Shown here: piece by piece, positions 62,731 to 64,000 of the stretch
How the letters are laid out: each line of letters begins with the position of its first letter
Position numbering within the stretch: the first letter of the stretch is position 1
Assembly (NCBI RefSeq): GCF_003721245.1
Contig: NZ_RIZG01000008.1
Span: forward strand, 1-64,000
DNA: 64,000 bases
Direction: 5' to 3'
Source: Marinomonas hwangdonensis
GTDB taxonomy: Bacteria; Pseudomonadota; Gammaproteobacteria; Pseudomonadales; Marinomonadaceae
Made by a program: the position numbers and the translations under genes
Notes under the pieces: model-generated
Seen by the model: the letters and a program-made list of their open reading frames with translations, nothing else
Told to the model about the DNA's origin: nothing
The model's database searches: none

Positions 62731-64000
62731 TTAACGGTTCAGCAGGGACTGATAAAGATCCACCCATTGACCAGTCACCGCTTCCCAACTGTAATCGTAT
62801 TGCATTGCGTTGATTTGTTTTGCTTGCCAGCTCTGAGTATCATAAAAGCAGGTCATGCAACGCAACAGAGCAGCCGATAAATCGTTTGAATTCGCCTCTT
62901 TAAATACAAACCCATTAGCGCGATCGCCGTCTTCAAATACCGTATCGGCCAACCCCCCTGTCTGTCTAACCACGGGCAAAGTGCCATATTTTAATGCGTA
63001 AAGTTGGGTTAATCCGCAGGGCTCAAATCGAGAAGGGATAATGAGTGCATCAATGCCGGCTTGAATGCGGTGTGAATAATCTTCAAAGTACCCAATACGC
63101 ACAGAGACTTGTGCTGGATAACGCTCTTGAAGGGCCAAATAACCTGCTTCTAAGTGTTTATCACCAGATCCTAATACGACAAGTCGAGCACCTTTTTCGA
63201 TCAGCTCTGGCATGGCTTCTAATACTAGATCAAGCCCCTTTTGCTCGGTCAAACGACTTATCACACCAAATACCGGTTGCTGGATGTCCTCTGATAAAGC
63301 ATTTTCTTCTAACAAAGCCAATTTGTTATGGTTTTTTTGATGCAATGTATCAAGGCCATAATTAAGGGGAATAAGCGCGTCTTTTTCTGGGGACCATTGA
63401 TCATAATCAACGCCGTTTAAAATTCCGACTAGCTTGTCTTGGTGGGCTCTGAGCGTACCATCAAGTCCGTCACCGTACTCAGATGTGAGGATCTCTTTGG
63501 CGTAGGTGGGGCTGACGGTAGTAATGGCATCAGCGAAGACGAGGCCAGATTTAAGTCCAGAAAAACGACCATAAAACTCCATGCCATGAAGACTGAGTAG
63601 TTCCGGAGAAAGTTGCATGTCAGCAAATTGATCCATGTCAAAGCTACCGTTATAACGCAAATTATGTACCGTAGTGACAACGGGGATGTGCTTTACTTTC
63701 CAACTTTCAAGGTAAGCGGCGGCAAACCCTGTTTGCCAATCATTGAGATGAAGAATATCGGCTTGCCAATTTATTAAGTGACCATGCAGTGCAAGCCTTG
63801 CTGTCGCCCAAGATAGCGCGGCAAATCGTATATGATTATCTTGAAAATCAATGCCATCTTGATCAAGGTAAGGGCCGCCATTGCGTTCGTATAGCGCTTG
63901 GCATTGCAATAACCAAATAGGCGTGCCATTTTCGGGAATATGCGTTTCTAATAACAGTAAATCACCGACCCCAAATGGGTTTCCTAGGTTGATAGTCTGC
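62731..64000 (-). CDS. glgA: Glycogen synthase (partial, 5' end outside the window)
   Basis: GT5 glycogen/starch synthase using ADP-glucose. The reading frame runs open from the window edge, so about 420 C-terminal residues are present and the N-terminus (with KxGGLADV) is missing. Visible parts: ...NGTPIWLLQC, DILHLNDWQTGFAAAYL, the VISRLTEQKGLDLV donor-domain motif and FEPCGLTQLYALKYGT. The methionine-like start at 63909 is a TTG inside the gene, not a start. No other glg gene is in the window. Confidence 0.93.
   Translation of the reverse strand, partial: QTINLGNPFGVGDLLLLETHIPENGTPIWLLQCQALYERNGGPYLDQDGIDFQDNHIRFAALSWATARLALHGHLINWQADILHLNDWQTGFAAAYLESWKVKHIPVVTTVHNLRYNGSFDMDQFADMQLSPELLSLHGMEFYGRFSGLKSGLVFADAITTVSPTYAKEILTSEYGDGLDGTLRAHQDKLVGILNGVDYDQWSPEKDALIPLNYGLDTLHQKNHNKLALLEENALSEDIQQPVFGVISRLTEQKGLDLVLEAMPELIEKGARLVVLGSGDKHLEAGYLALQERYPAQVSVRIGYFEDYSHRIQAGIDALIIPSRFEPCGLTQLYALKYGTLPVVRQTGGLADTVFEDGDRANGFVFKEANSNDLSAALLRCMTCFYDTQSWQAKQINAMQYDYSWEAVTGQWVDLYQSLLNR

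Noticed and set aside
63907..63909. Start codon of glgA at 63909
   Set aside because: The codon is TTG inside a frame that stays open to the window edge with clear GlgA sequence upstream.

Overview
This window looks like chromosome of a marine gammaproteobacterium of the Oceanospirillales, most probably Marinomonas or a close relative. That is an inference from gene content: an ectoine operon with its own aspartate kinase (ectABC-ask), a Na+-coupled NSS symporter, a glyoxylate-shunt block under a RamB/ScfR-like regulator, and moderate G+C. No integrase, transposase, CRISPR array, tRNA or rRNA was seen. The region reads as stable core chromosome with a few accessory genes.

Layout. 40-4722: LysR regulator divergent from a DMT exporter, then a TetR regulator divergent from fadH, with two identical-type palindromes in the shared promoter. 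4844-5383: small membrane/coiled-coil protein. 5559-13558: iscR behind two tandem IscR boxes, then sufB-C-D-S-A-sufT and, after an intrinsic terminator, sufE and an iscS-like gene. 13715-22862: ndk, rlmN, pilF, rodZ, ispG, hisS, a yfgM-like gene, bamB and der, which is the set that normally follows the ISC operon in gammaproteobacteria. The SUF machinery therefore sits where ISC is expected, and the surviving IscS lacks the C-terminal tail that binds IscU. Several downstream products (RlmN, IspG) and others in the window (YgiQ, FadH, a Rieske protein) are Fe-S proteins.

23069-29841: rimK with an overlapping deacylase-like partner, a YgiQ radical SAM protein, a thiopurine methyltransferase, a YbaM-like small protein and a leucine-rich-repeat protein kinase. 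29946-30801: a type II lumazine synthase (ribH) under an FMN riboswitch, with a possible 31-residue leader peptide coupled to it. 31135-37195: a coiled-coil lipoprotein, dapB, a MarR regulator, a photolyase with an FAD oxidoreductase, and a DUF2061 protein. 37224-43313: NSS transporter divergent from ectA, ectB, ectC and ask, with strong RNA hairpins in the gaps ectB/ectC and ectC/ask.

43430-54804: a GGDEF-EAL protein, an unrecognised 194-residue protein, a PRPP synthetase-like enzyme, the RamB/ScfR-like regulator divergent from glcB and aceA, and a GGDEF protein with an I-site. 55017-64000: a DMT transporter, a Rieske-modA-modB-modC operon, mrcB (PBP1b), a family 3 solute-binding protein, and the 3' part of glgA running off the window edge.

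The points most worth a second look are the SUF-for-ISC replacement with the trimmed IscS, the fadH twin operator with a probably leaderless tetR, the riboswitch-ribH leader ORF, the ect operon hairpins, the unusual two-site architecture of the glyoxylate regulator, and the LRR-kinase/YbaM pair.
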